From the NCBI GenBank assembly GCA_029532415.1, contig JAQOTA010000046.1, forward strand, positions 2,281,739 through 2,345,738: a stretch of 64,000 nt of DNA. The letters run 5' to 3'. Of the stretch, positions 1 to 11,017 are shown piece after piece (within the stretch, counting starts at the first letter, position 1; each line of letters begins with the position of its first letter). Under the pieces are notes generated by a model. It had not been told where the DNA came from, made no database searches, and saw nothing but the letters and a program-made list of their open reading frames with translations. The translations under genes were made by a program, and so were the position numbers. The DNA comes from Marasmius tenuissimus. Its lineage: Eukaryota; Basidiomycota; Agaricomycetes; Agaricales; Marasmiaceae.

Positions 1-917
1 CACTGTGCTTTGCCGCCGTGGGTTCGGGGGTTGAGTTGTTGCTGTCCGTTGGGGTAGATCTATCTTTCCTCCAACCTCTCTCTATCTCTGCTGCCTTATC
101 CGGTGTCAACCACTCCTTAATCTTCTCGAAATATGACTTAGTTTTCAACTTCTCTTCCTCCTCTTCCGTGTATGCCCATAACGAGGCTTGTGGTGAAGCC
201 GGGCGGCAGTCTAGCATTGCCACTGGTTGGTTTGAGTTTGAACCAGTTTGATGTTGGTTCAGCCCAGTTTGAACTGGTTTAAACCACCTTGAAATATAAA
301 ATCTCATTATGAATAAATTGGCATTTGAAGTTGACTGAATAGATGAATATAGTGCCTCTGAGGTCTTTGGAGTCATGAAGAATGCTAGCTGAAGGATTAA
401 CTTGAGTAAAAGAAGAAATTTTTCTGAAGGGGTGTCTGACCCCATCCAAGCCTCATCTGACATGTCATGGGAAATGATAGCTACAGCTATCTCTTGATAT
501 CCAAAACTCTAAAACAATGTTAGAGGTCTCTCACTTGGTCATAAACAACTGCTAAATCAGTATAACGCACTGTCAAAATTACTTTCAAAATGCTCATTAC
601 CAAACTGGTTTGTCAAACCATTTTTGAAACCATGGTTCAAACCAACCATTGACAACACTACGGCAGTCCTCTGAGTCGAGGTTTGCGATGCTTTGTCCAT
701 CTTGGGCCTTCTTGTCGTTATTGCGCTTCCATATCGCCAGATTCTCCTTTAACTTGTACACCAGACCTGCTGTCCTCATGATTTCAACGAGTTTGGCAGG
801 TGTATGTGTCTTGCGTTGACGATTTTTGTTCGACAGGGAATTTGCTTTGACCAGGCCGAGTCTGGCTCTCAATCTGTCGGTTCTCGTTGGGGGTGGTGGC
901 GAATTACCCTGGGTCAT
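1..917 (-). pseudogene. Unidentified basic ORF, split by a MITE and running off the window edge
   Basis: Read on the minus strand, an ATG at 915-917 opens a frame that runs to the insertion at 660. Removing bases 212-660 and one copy of the 8-base duplication CGGCAGTC rejoins the frame exactly, and it continues to base 1 without a stop. The N-terminal part is basic (RLRARLGLVK, KNRQRKTHTP) with a Lys-rich middle. The part beyond the insertion has an acidic run (TEEEEEKLK) followed by a charged helix-like stretch and a Ser/Thr/Pro-rich end. I recognise no domain. The C terminus lies outside the window. The clean in-frame rejoining suggests this was an open coding sequence when the MITE arrived. 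Whether the MITE is spliced out or kills the gene cannot be told from the sequence alone. Confidence 0.5.
212..660. mobile_element. hAT-like MITE, 449 bp, with perfect 8-bp target duplication
   Basis: The ends are imperfect terminal inverted repeats, TAGCATTGCCACTGG on the left and TAGTGTTGTCAATGG read inward from the right. CGGCAGTC lies directly outside both ends (204-211 and 661-668), an 8-base duplication as made by hAT transposases. The interior holds several copies of GGTTTGAACC-like palindromic words and no ORF, so it is non-autonomous. The termini match those of the element at 14188-14768, which makes the two members of one family. Confidence 0.9.
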
Positions 918-1209
918 GTTCGAAGTGTGATGAGACGCAAAAAAAGAGCTGGAGAGCGATATGGAGGTGAGGAGATGAGCACAGAAGAGAGGAAACGTTT
1001 AGGCGCCTAAATGGCATACGTGCTCATCTTCTCACGTCAATCTCATCCTATGATAAGAGGCGAGGCACAAGCCTCTTACCTCGGAATTTAAATTTGCGTT
1101 TTCATGTGAAGCTGCTGCACATAGACATATAATCACATTGTGGCCATATAAGACAGGTCGCTAAGTGAAAAATAATTTTCAGCACCCCAAGGAACCCTCC
1201 TCCATTTGG
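918..1209. other. Upstream region of the split ORF
   Basis: No convincing coding region. The stretch could hold the promoter of the minus-strand ORF that starts at 917. I see no clear TATA box at a typical distance. Confidence 0.3.
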
Positions 1210-1218
1210 AGTCGGGAA

Positions 1219-1292
1219 TAGTCTTGCCAAGCCAGGCAGCTACATCCACCCTAAAAGGGAACCCGGCTACAGCATCTGGCTTGGCAAGACTA
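1219..1292. mobile_element. 74-bp fold-back miniature element
   Basis: TAGTCTTGCCAAGCCAG (1219-1235) and its exact reverse complement (1276-1292) enclose about 40 bases. AGTCGGGAA is directly repeated immediately outside both ends (1210-1218 and 1293-1301). Perfect 17-base inverted termini plus a 9-base direct repeat fit a tiny transposon insertion. A 9-base duplication is typical of Mutator-like elements, while the TAGT.TTGCCAA start resembles the hAT-like MITEs nearby, so the superfamily is open. Confidence 0.7.
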
Positions 1293-1332
1293 AGTCGGGA
1301 AATACACCCTCGGGCTTCCAAAGGTATCTTGT

Positions 1333-2048
1333 TGTTACATCCATGCCGGTTCCGGGGTTTCCGAAGGCTTCTATCCACCTTCCGGAGATTCCGATACTCG
1401 GAATCTACTTTATGTTTCTCTTCCTTCACGATCCTTTCTGGAACATGACTTTGGATTCCGACGTTGTGTCCCTGGTACTTACAGATCGGAGATACATATA
1501 CACCGTTCATTTCCAAGTAGTACGTAGACTCTACATTCCGACATTCCACTTTCCATTCTATCATGACTCATCCCGTACATTCCATTCTGACACTTCATTT
1601 CCGATTCATCTCCGACTCCGGGACTTCACCCTCCGTCTTGGTTTCCGTACTGTACATATATTCTCTCCCGCTCTTGACTCACCTTCGGTACTACGATTGC
1701 TGGAACCCCTTTGGAGGTCTTGGAGATCAACACATATATAAGCTAGGTACTTCACGACTTGTATTCCTCAGAATTAAAATCAACTTGGTTTCTGTTTTAT
1801 CTCATTTGTCTCATTCTGTCTCTTTATCTCTATCTCCTCTACATCTTTATCTTCCTTTCCCTTCCAGTCAAGGACAACTCAACTCAACGGTGTCGTTGGC
1901 AAAACCTTCAGCTATTGTCCAGCCATCCGTTCGGCCTTCCGGTCGTCGGAACCTCTCTCCAACTCCAACTAGTCCATCCCGGCTCGTCAGCTTCCGTCTT
2001 TTCCGCTCGGACTTCCGTCCGGGCTGTCATATCTGCACGATCCTAACA
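1333..2048 (+). mobile_element. Solo LTR of the Ty3-B chromovirus family
   Basis: 716 bp, starting TGTTACATCC and ending ATCCTAACA, collinear with both LTRs of the element at 19762-28416. It is flanked by CTTGT on each side (1328-1332 and 2049-2053). Full LTR length, a 5-base duplication and no internal sequence show an LTR-LTR recombination product. Long ORFs on either strand here recur in every copy of this LTR and are non-functional frames of the repeat. Confidence 0.95.
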
Positions 2049-2053
2049 CTTGT

Positions 2054-3542
2054 TCAGATTTGTGGCCAGTGATTTGACGGCTGAAGCTCTCCAGTGCTTT
2101 GAATTCTTCAAAGACACTCTCCGTGAGCTTGACCACTTCTGTGCTTCTGTCCTCTGATCCAGTGGACACCTTGACTTTGGACCTTGGGACGACAGAGCCT
2201 GGTGGAGTACTCACTACAATGTAAGTTACTATCAAGTACGAAGCACTATTGACAACATCTGATCCTTCTCACTACTTCCCATTATAATTGCAGATGTTCA
2301 ACAATTGAATTCACAATGCAGCAGCCTGCGCAGTGAGAAGTTTTCGCCATTCTTCCAAACAGTGCAGAATACCTAATTACTTTGTGACTGCAGCACCACG
2401 ACTACTCCACGCCTGTAAGCATGCATTTCCTCTAGCTGCAAGAAGTCAAATTGGTTAACATTTGCCATGCAGAGAACCGCTCGTTGTGTCAACTGTCCAG
2501 GAAACTATTGTTGTTGTGACCACTCTGACTCCTGGCACGCTTTCTTTGTTGCTGCGATGGTGAGCACTTGACCAATCGACCACAACAATTATTCCAAAGG
2601 TTTAATCTAATTTGTTGCCTCTATGTAGCCCGCATTCAGCTACAGGCTCTGTGCCACTGAGGTTCTGGAGCTGACCTTCATTGTTATGACTGCATGCTAA
2701 AGCCGATCCTTCTAGCGTCCTTAATTCTGGCTGGAAGTCTGTTTCGTTGATTGGTTGCGAGCCACGTGTATTGACGACATCCTCAGAAAACTCGGCGAGG
2801 ACTTCATGTGGCATAACTTGGGGGTTGATGTCTGTCACTCCACTGGCTGCTCATACTTCAATACTGTAATGACTCGTTTCTCGAGCCTCCTGAACTTTCC
2901 TCTAAGGTTGACAACCTCTGCTATTGCAGCTCTAGCACACTCACATCACTCCAGCCCTCATGTAAAATGTAGGCTTTCATTCTCTATCACACATGCTTAC
3001 GTGGGCTAATCCCTTCGTCCCACTCCAGAGAGCCCAGCAACGCCGTCCCATCCAATTCTGGTGAGGCTCGGCTTTTGAATGATGGACAGGCCCCATGCCA
3101 CAATTCGGGCCTGCCATCGCGTTCTGCTCTGAGCTCAGGTGGGGCCAGAATGATGAGCTTCCAATATGCTGCCATTGTAGCACTAGTATACCTCACTATT
3201 TCCCCCTATCTCTTTGGTTACTTGTGAACAATAATTGTTTGATCCTGAATCTGCAATTTCCATATTTGACCACTTGTGTTACAAAGACTTATCACTTGTG
3301 TATCAATCTAGAGTGGCACTGGCATGGTCTCCAAGCCTTATATATCAAGCACGAGTGCCCATAGTGCAGCCAATCGCCTTGTTACCATTGTGTCTCCAAT
3401 TCACCACTCTGCACGGGGGCGTGCTTGGAAATTGCCGAGAAAATGGGAGCTCTGCATATTGAAGAAATGATTGCATCCAGTCTTTGCGTCGGCCCAAGCG
3501 CACCATAATCCTTCGACGAAAAAAGGCAGGTAGACTGACATC
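2054..3542 (+). other. Gene-like remnant, not identified
   Basis: No long frame. Several short open pieces are bounded by good fungal splice signals, for example GTAAGT at 2221 with ATAATTGCAG before 2295, GTAAGC after 2426 with a CAG near 2470, and GTGAGC after the piece ending near 2559. The piece 2471-2559 would encode a Val/Thr/Leu-rich peptide. This could be a decayed multi-exon gene truncated on the left by the solo LTR. 3000-3542 shows no coding signal that I trust. Confidence 0.25.
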
Positions 3543-4263
3543 TGTCATGAATTTCCCTCCTATCTTGTCTTTTCTCCTTATCTTATCATTTTCCATCTTA
3601 TCTATATCTTATCCCTCACATGACTCATATCTTATCATATAGACACATGGTAGATACATGAAGGGACCCACATGCTGTAGACACATGTTGGTCCTGTTTC
3701 AGATACTGTTTCATGATGTCATACCTTGATGTCATACCTCACCGTAGACACACGCCGTAGTTCTCTCAGTAGAATACTGACCTATTTCAATCAATTCGGA
3801 TGTCACAGGTCACACACCCCCTAGTATCTGAAATTTTTTCGGATGGTCACTAGGTCACAGGGGGGTCATCCGAAATGTTCCGAAATGTGACAAAATTTCG
3901 GGCAGCCCAGAAAAGCCAGAAAATCCGATTTTCTGCCATTTTTCGGCCCGAATCCGGTGCATTCTGCCAATTTTGACTGCAGCCTGCTGAGTCCCTTACA
4001 GTTCCATACAAAATTTCCGTTGGTGTCACCAGTCACCAACCTGCCATCCGAATTTACGCCAGAAAATTTTTTGGTCACACGGGAAACCCCATCCAAATTG
4101 ATTGAAATAGGTCAGTATAAGAAGTAGATACTCTGCATGTATTCCCCAGTCTTGAGCTGGTTTATTCCTCACCAGTATATAGTTCTCTCTTCTTTGCTTT
4201 GTTCCCTCTTGTCTGAAAGCTTAGTGCAATGCGTCACCAGGTCAGATCTGGTGATTGCTGACA
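3543..4263 (+). repeat. 5' LTR of Ty3-A, with a MITE inside
   Basis: 721 bp including a 339-bp MITE and its TA duplication. The LTR proper is about 380 bp and pairs with 9309-10197. Its ends are TGTCA..TGACA. Confidence 0.92.
3777..4115. mobile_element. TA-flanked MITE in the Ty3-A 5' LTR
   Basis: The terminal inverted repeats begin CTGACCTATTTCAATCAATT and extend over about 26 bases with few mismatches. TA occurs at both borders (3775-3776 and 4116-4117). The empty site is seen in the 3' LTR near 10052. No ORF of note. TA duplication suggests mobilisation by a Tc1/mariner-type transposase. Confidence 0.88.
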
Positions 4264-5002
4264 TTAGCTCAAGACTTCCTTATTCCTCTTGACTGTCACA
4301 CATCCCTCTACCCCAAACCTTTGATCTTTCATATTACATCCTATCCTCTATCCTGAAACCTTGATCCTACACACTACACCTCCCTTATCTTATCCTACGC
4401 ATTCCATAACCTCACACACCTTTTCCCATTTCATCATCTTTCCCCTCCGCCGGTGACTGGATAAATCCCACGTATATTTCCAGGTATACTGTTGGTCTCG
4501 CTGAGTTGGCTGCCCGAAGAAGGTCCAGCGCACCCAATCAGTGAAAGAAGCCACTTTTATTGAAACGAGCTTTGGCTATTCTCCTTCATTGGGGGTAGTT
4601 TAGGGGCCAATTCCCCTTCCCAGGAAGACTTTGGCTATCTCAGCTTCTAAACTGAGAGACATCAGCTGGGCAATTGCAAATTGATAGAAGTTCTCAGGCT
4701 CTGTTGCTATGTATTTACATTTACTTACATACGGTACAACCCAGGGTTGGTTTCCTTACAAAGCCAATTGACAAAGAACAAGTTTAGTTTCGAAGGAAAG
4801 TCAAACTAGACAAGTTGATACAATAGATACCTTTACGATAGAACCCGCATCTACCTGAGTGAGGTAGTCGGTGAAGAAGGAGACGAATGATTGATCTGTG
4901 ATCAAAAATATAAGATCTCAATCAGTTTAGTAGTGGACTTTAGATTACATTTTACCTTACAAAACCAAGAATACCACACTTTAACCCGCACACCCACACA
5001 CC
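4264..5002 (+). other. Leader of Ty3-A
   Basis: About 740 bases between the 5' LTR and the first ATG of the long frame. I cannot match the start of this stretch to a tRNA primer-binding site. The gag region downstream is short before its zinc knuckle, so part of an ancestral capsid coding region may have been lost here. Confidence 0.4.
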
Positions 5003-8000
5003 ATGAACCACGTTCAACAACCCGCTCCTGACTTCCTCACTCTCCTATGGGTCTTATATCAGACGATCCTCCTATGGTACAAGGGTGTAACAGCCAACAC
5101 CACCCAATCCATTAACCCTATTGAAGTAATTCCCAACTGCACACAACCACCCACAACACAAGAACCCAAGATAGATCTATCACCACCACCAAAGAAAGAT
5201 ACCATCCCAGTTCCAGGGAAAATGGACAGGGAAACCATGAAGAGGAAAGGCCTGTGCTTTAAATGCCAAAAGCCAGGACACAGATTCTTTGATTGCCCTG
5301 AAGAAGGGGACAAAGAGAAGGAGAGACCTGATGTTCAGACAATGACACAGGAAGACAGAAACGGATTGTTGAAAAATTTGTTGGACCAGGACCCTGAAAG
5401 AACCCCTGGAAATAGTGAAAACTCCAGAGGGAAGCACACTTTTCGATTTGTAGACCATAGCTTAGTCATTCCAGAAATAGACGATGCACTGAAACAAATT
5501 GAAAAGAGTCCACGGTTCAACAACTGGCAGCTGCAACCCTGGACAAGCCAGTGGTACGCACAACGGTTATGGCAAATGCCCTTGGACATGGGAATCATCT
5601 TACTCAGAACAATGGTACACCCAAAGAGACGAGTTGAATGCACTGAACTAGTTCTAAGAGAGCTCAATCTACTGAATAACTGGAATGTTGTTGAAGCTCT
5701 TAATGAACTAAAGACACCACCCCGCTACATTCGAGGAAACGGAAGCCAAACGAACATAGATCTGGTTGTCACTACACTAGATGATCAAAGATCTCTAGAT
5801 GTAAAGGCACTACTCGATAGTGGGTGCACAGGCAGTGCAATCAATGAACGATTCGTTTGAGAACATGGCATTAATACCAAGAAGTATGTCAGATCGATCC
5901 CTGTATACAATGCAGACGGAACACTCAATTCCGGAGGTCCAATCTCGGAATATGTTGATCTGAGAGTCACAATAAGAAATCATGTCGAGACACTTAGCTT
6001 TGCAGTTACCAACCTTGGCAAAGCTGATATATTTATTGGTCATGAATGGCTTAAGCAACACAACCCTAGTGTTGACTGGCAAACAGGAGAAATTCTGTTC
6101 AATAGATGCCCTGAAGAATGCTGACCCGTTGAATCTGATGCCAAACCAGAAGATGATCCTGATGAGGACGATGATCCAGAGATAGAAGCTGGAGATTGAA
6201 TACTTGTAGTAGACATCCAACAGGAATTACACATACGAGCTCAAGAAAATGTGTTCACCAAACTGGCACATGAAGCCAAGAAGGGAAAGGAAGAGCAGAC
6301 CTTTGAAGAGATTGTTCCAGAAGCATACCAGGACTTCAGGGACATCTTTGATAAGAAGGATTTTGACCAATTACCACCAAGACACCCCTGGGACCATGCC
6401 ATCGAATTGATCCCAGGAGCAAAAGGTCAGAACTCTGCTAAGATATACCCTCTCAGCCCGGCAGAACAACAAGAGCTTGATGTATTCCTAGAGGAGAACT
6501 TGAGAACTGGTCGAATTCGACCATCTAAGTCACCAATGGCATCACCCTTCTTCTTTGTCAGAAAGAAGGATGGGAAACTGAGACCTGTACAAGACTACAG
6601 AAAACTCAATGAGCAGACAATCAAAAATCACTATCCTCTGCCATTGACACAGGAACTCATTGACAAACTCAAAGGCACTGTTTGGTTTTCAAAGATGGAT
6701 GTTCGATGGGGTTTCAATAATATCAGGATCAAGGAGGGAGATGAATGGAAGGCAGCATTCCTCACAAACAGAGGGATGTTTGAACTGCTTGTCATGTTTT
6801 TCGGTCTGACCAATTCACCTGCAACATTCCAGACAATGATGAATACCATTCTCCATGAAGAAATCAACACAGGGAAAGTCGTTGTATACATGGACGATAT
6901 CCTTGTCTTCACAAAGACGTTGGAGGAACACAGGGAGATGGTCTGCCAAATCCTAGATAAGCTTCGTGCACACAAGTTGTACTTGAAACCAGAGAAATGC
7001 CAATTTGAACAACTAGAGATTGAATTCCTTGGTTTGATTGTTGGAAAGGGACAAGTCAGAATGGATCCAGTCAAGGTGAAAGCTGTCAGTGAATGGCCCA
7101 CACCAAAAGACAAGAGGGATGTACAACAGTTCCTCAGATTCATCAACTTTTACCAACGTTTCATCCGAGATTTCTCACATGTGGCACATGCTTTGCACAA
7201 GCTAACTGGGAAACAGAGCTGGGAATGGATAAATGCACAAGAAGAGGCCTTTAACAACCTGAAGATAAGAGTCATAATGGCCCCTGTGCTAGCCATACCC
7301 AGAGATGATGGGAAATTCCGCATTGAAGCAGATTCATCAGACTTTGCAGTAGGGGCTATACTATCACAGTACCAAGATGGCAAATGGAAACCAATTGCAT
7401 TCCTTTCTCACTCGCTAAATGAAGCAGAGAGAAATTATGAAATCTACGACAAGGAAATGCTTGCCATTGTGATAGCCCTTCGTGAATGGAGACAATACCT
7501 GTTGGGTACTATGGAAGATTTTGAGATCTGGACAGATCATAAGAACCTCGAATACTTCAGAAAACCACAGGATTTGAACCAACGACAGGCCAGATGGGTA
7601 ACTATGATGCAGGACTACCACTTTACCCTGCACCATAAACCTGGATGGCAAAATGCTAAAGCGGACTACCTGTCAAGACAAGCAGGTCATGAGAGGGGGG
7701 TAAATGACAACAAAAATGTTGTTTTACTCAAACCAGAACTTTTTCGCCTCATTGTCATAGCATCACTAGACAAAAGCATAATGACTCGGATCAAAGAAAA
7801 CAAAGATTGAGATCAGTCTGTGATTGAATCATTGACTAAGAAGGAAAAAGGCTGGGAAGAGAATGACGATGTTGTCACATGAAAGGACAGGGTCTATGTT
7901 CCTAAAGATGAAAAGCTTAGGGAAGATATTATTCATCTTCATCACGACACCTCCCTAGCTGGACATCCAGGATGGTTTAAGACGCTAGAGCTGATTACCC

Positions 8001-9268
8001 AAAAATATTGGTGGCCTAAGATCAACTTTGATGTCAAACGCTATATCAATGGATGTGACAGATGTCAAAAGGCTAAACCAAGAAGAGAGAAGCTCGCAGC
8101 ACCGCTCCAGCCAAATGAAATTCTGGAGAAAGCATGGGAAATAGTAATGATTGACTTCATAGGCCCACTCCCGTTATCTCAGGGCCGAGATATGATCATG
8201 GTTGTTGTAGATCGTTTGACCAAGAAGGCAATCTTCATTCCCACAAACCAACAGATCACTTCGGAAGGAACAGCACGGCTTTACATTGAACATGTGTTCA
8301 AGGAACATGGATTACCCCGAAAGGTCATCTTGGACCGAGGGCCTCAGTTTGATTCGAAATTCATGGAGAGCTTATTCCACATACTTGGAATTGACTTGAA
8401 CAAGTCAATGGCATACCACCCTCAGACAGATGGTCAGACAGAACAAGTGAACCAAGAAATTGAAAAGTACCTACAAATCTTTGTCAATTTCAGACAAGAT
8501 GACTGGGTCGACTGGTTAGCTATTGCCCAGTTTTCATACAATGATAAGGTTCATTCAAGTACTGGTCAATCCCTGTTCTTCATGAACTACGGACAACACC
8601 CTTGGAAAGGAATGGAACCAAGAAGGAATGGAACTAGGAGTCCCCGAGCAGAGCACTTCAGTAAAACTATGGATCAGATCCGAGAAGAAGCTGCCTCGTC
8701 CCTAAAACGTGCAGCGGAAACCATGAAGCACTTCTATGATCGGAACCAATCTGAATCTAGGGAATATGAAGAAGGCGACCAAGTCTATGTTGAGGCCACG
8801 AACATATCCAGTAAACGTCTGGCCAAGAAACTAGATAATAAGCATGGTCCTTTTAAAGTCTTGAAAAAGATTGGTCCTTCATTGTACAAACTTGAACTCC
8901 CGAACACTTGGAAGATACATCCAGTCTTCAATGAAGCTCTCCTTACTCCATACCATCCTCCCGAATTCCCCTCACAAGAGAAACCCTCTCCTCCCCCTCC
9001 TATTGAAGCAGATGGCGGAAAGGAATACGAAGTTGAAGAGATTGTAGATAGTCAACTGAATGATAAAGGAAAGATAGAATACTATGTCAGTTGGAAGGGT
9101 TATCCAGTTGAGGAAAATACTTGGGAACCCATGAGTAACTTAAAGAATGCAAAAGAAGCAATTATGGACTTTTATAGAATAAATCCTACAGCTCCTAAGC
9201 CAAAGAACTTTCAATATTTAGTTATGTACACATTGCTATATCCTATCTCTCAAATAACAGGAAAATGA
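5003..9268 (+). pseudogene. Ty3-A gag-pol polyprotein with five in-frame TGA codons
   Basis: One continuous register of 1421 codons. Domains in order: CCHC knuckle (CFKCQKPGHRFFDC, near residue 90), aspartic protease (LLDSGCTGS, near 273), reverse transcriptase with intact YMDD (VVYMDDILVF), RNase H (EADSSDFAVGAILS and WTDHKNLEYF), integrase zinc finger (H-H-C-C ending CDRCQKAK), integrase core (MIDFIGPLP, LDRGPQFDS, QTEQVNQEIE), and a chromodomain (YYVSWKGYPVEENTWEP). Stops lie at 5858, 6122, 6197, 7808 and 7880, all TGA. Four replace a position where Arg is usual or plausible and one (7880) a Trp. There is no frameshift, TAA or TAG. With standard decoding the element cannot make full Pol, but the catalytic residues I can see are intact. 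Confidence 0.93.
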
Positions 9269-9290
9269 TCCTCTCATCACGAAGACGTAA

Positions 9291-9308
9291 TCCTTAAAGG
9301 GGGGGTAA
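9291..9308 (+). promoter_or_regulatory. Polypurine tract of Ty3-A
   Basis: A purine run with seven consecutive G lies directly before the 3' LTR start at 9309. It is the expected plus-strand priming site for reverse transcription. Confidence 0.7.
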
Positions 9309-10197
9309 TGTCATGAATTTCCTTCCTATCTTATCTTTTCTCCTTATCTTATCATTTTCCATCTTATCTATATCTTATCCCTCACATGACTCATATTCTA
9401 TCATATAGACACTGTCACAAACTGCCACTATTCTTTTGTCCTGTCCACCCCGGTGCTGGCCCTACTTCCCCGGATCTTGCCATTTACCATCACCAGAGTC
9501 ATTCCAATCAATTCTCCCATCGGCATAGCATTGGCACCTGTCATCCTCATTTACTTATTGAGCCATATCAGTTATTTTGGTCTTTCATCATGGAACAATT
9601 ATCTTTTGATCTCTTTCTCATACCTTACCATCGGTTACAACTATACATGTTTGGTTTGACTTCCCTGCTTTTCTCTCATGGATACTTTTGACAGTTCTCA
9701 TCATTTCATTCATTCCTTGTGATGCATATTCTCATATATACTCATGGTCTCTGTAGGTAGTTTCCCAGCTTGTCCACTTTGTCTCCCCACCGCTTGTAGC
9801 ACTTGTGCTGGGTTGAGCTTTTGGCTGCTCAATCTACTCTTTTACTTTTCTATCAACTAGTCTTATCTCTGAGTGAGTTCAGGTGGCTTGAGAGGTTTCT
9901 TCACAGAGGCCATTCGTGACAGACACATGGTAGATACATGAAGGGACCCACATGCTGTAGACACATGTTGGTCCTGTTTCAGATACTGTTTCACGATGTC
10001 ATACCTTGATGTCATACCTCACCGTAGGCACATGCCGTAGTTCTCTCAGTAGTATATAAGAAGTAGCTGCATGTATTCCCCAGTCTTGAGCTGGTTTATT
10101 CCTCACCAGTATAGAGTTCTCTATTCTTTGCTTCGTTCCCTCTTGTCTGAAAGCTTAGTGCAACACGTCACCAGGTCAGATCTGGTGATTGCTGACA
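9309..10197 (+). repeat. 3' LTR of Ty3-A, with a foreign solo LTR inside
   Basis: Starts TGTCATGA and ends GCTGACA. After removal of 9413-9921 and one GACAC it is about 375 bp, matching the 5' LTR. Confidence 0.92.
9413..9921 (+). mobile_element. Solo LTR nested in the Ty3-A 3' LTR
   Basis: 509 bp, TGTCACAAACTGCC.. to ..CATTCGTGACA, with GACAC on both sides (9408-9412 and 9922-9926). The uninterrupted site is seen in the 5' LTR near 3641. Its ends and interior resemble the solo LTR at 10543-11011, so both belong to one diverged family with no full-length member in this window. Confidence 0.93.
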
Positions 10198-10202
10198 ACA
10201 TC

Positions 10203-10537
10203 CTTCCCTTGAAGGTATTAATGATAAAATTCAATGTCAACTCCAGTAAATATATACATGCGAGAAGTAAGAGGTAGACTACAGCAGTCTCAATTAGGAA
10301 CTGCAGGGATCCGTAGCTTGTGCATTGGCCAAGTTAGTCGCACACTACGGCACAGATACGGCCATACCATTTCGATAGACACTTTTTAATGTCTTCTCAT
10401 GGGCCAATGGCATGTACCTGCGGGTTAACCACTATCTTTGGTATGGCTCTGATCACTGTAGGAGGTGTGAATGTGATTTGGAAGGAATGTCAGAATGAGG
10501 TAAATCGACGCGTAATTATCGTAGTTATTAGTATCAT
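10203..10537. other. Short unique stretch between LTR insertions
   Basis: No coding region, inverted termini or RNA gene recognised. Confidence 0.4.
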
Positions 10538-10542
10538 GTAGG

Positions 10543-11011
10543 TGTTACGAATCCACCTATTGTTTTCCCTTCCCTTGGTTCCCAGGTACTTTTTCCCCAT
10601 GTTATTCTCTTTATTTCCCATGGTTACATGTTCTCACCATTGCATTCTGGCCCCCATATCATTACCTGGTACTACCTGGTGTTCCACATTGTTCCCAGAT
10701 ATTTTCCCAGCACACCATATGGTTTCCATCATGACAATGTTTCCACATGTATCCCTTGATTTTTATCACTTGTTCTTTCATTTTTCCTCTTTTATCTTCG
10801 TTCCCATGATATCTCTACAGCTTGGCTCTGTCATATATAATCATGGACACTTCTAGATAGTTCCCCAGTCTGACAACTTTGTCTCATAGTGCTTGTTTCC
10901 AGCATGTACTATCTTACACTTGCCCTACTCAAATCTATCTTCTCTCCTTCGCACTCTTGACCCTGTTGGTGGCCTGAGGGGTTTTCCTAGTCATTGGCCT
11001 CGTTCTTGACA
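10543..11011 (+). mobile_element. Solo LTR, related to 9413-9921
   Basis: 469 bp, TGTTACGAATCCACC.. to ..CGTTCTTGACA, with GTAGG on both sides (10538-10542 and 11012-11016). There is a TATA-like word inside (near 10833). Confidence 0.92.
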
Positions 11012-11017
11012 GTAGGA

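Larger units (their letters stand above)
3543..10197 (+). mobile_element. Ty3/gypsy chromovirus (Ty3-A), full length, inactivated
   Basis: Two LTRs (TGTCATGA.. to ..GCTGACA) bound a single gag-pol frame with zinc knuckle, protease, reverse transcriptase, RNase H, integrase and a C-terminal chromodomain. This order is that of Ty3/gypsy chromoviruses. ACATC flanks both outer ends (3538-3542 and 10198-10202), so both boundaries are original. The two LTRs differ mostly by C/T and G/A transitions and each has taken a different secondary insertion. The frame carries five TGA codons and no frameshift. Confidence 0.95.

Noticed and set aside
1133..1564. Minus-strand ORF beginning MIEWKVECRNVESTYY that recurs at about 19.9, 27.9, 55.7 and 63.6 kb
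   Set aside because: It lies inside the Ty3-B LTR in every case. Its recurrence is that of the repeat, not of a gene family.
4264..4300. tRNA-type primer-binding site directly after the Ty3-A 5' LTR
   Set aside because: No stretch there matches the 3' end of a common tRNA closely enough to name one.
5003..9268. Programmed readthrough or recoding of TGA in Ty3-A
   Set aside because: The stops are spread over several domains, lie at Arg positions (one Trp), and the same change is seen as CGA/TGA between two copies of another element. CpG decay explains them more simply.
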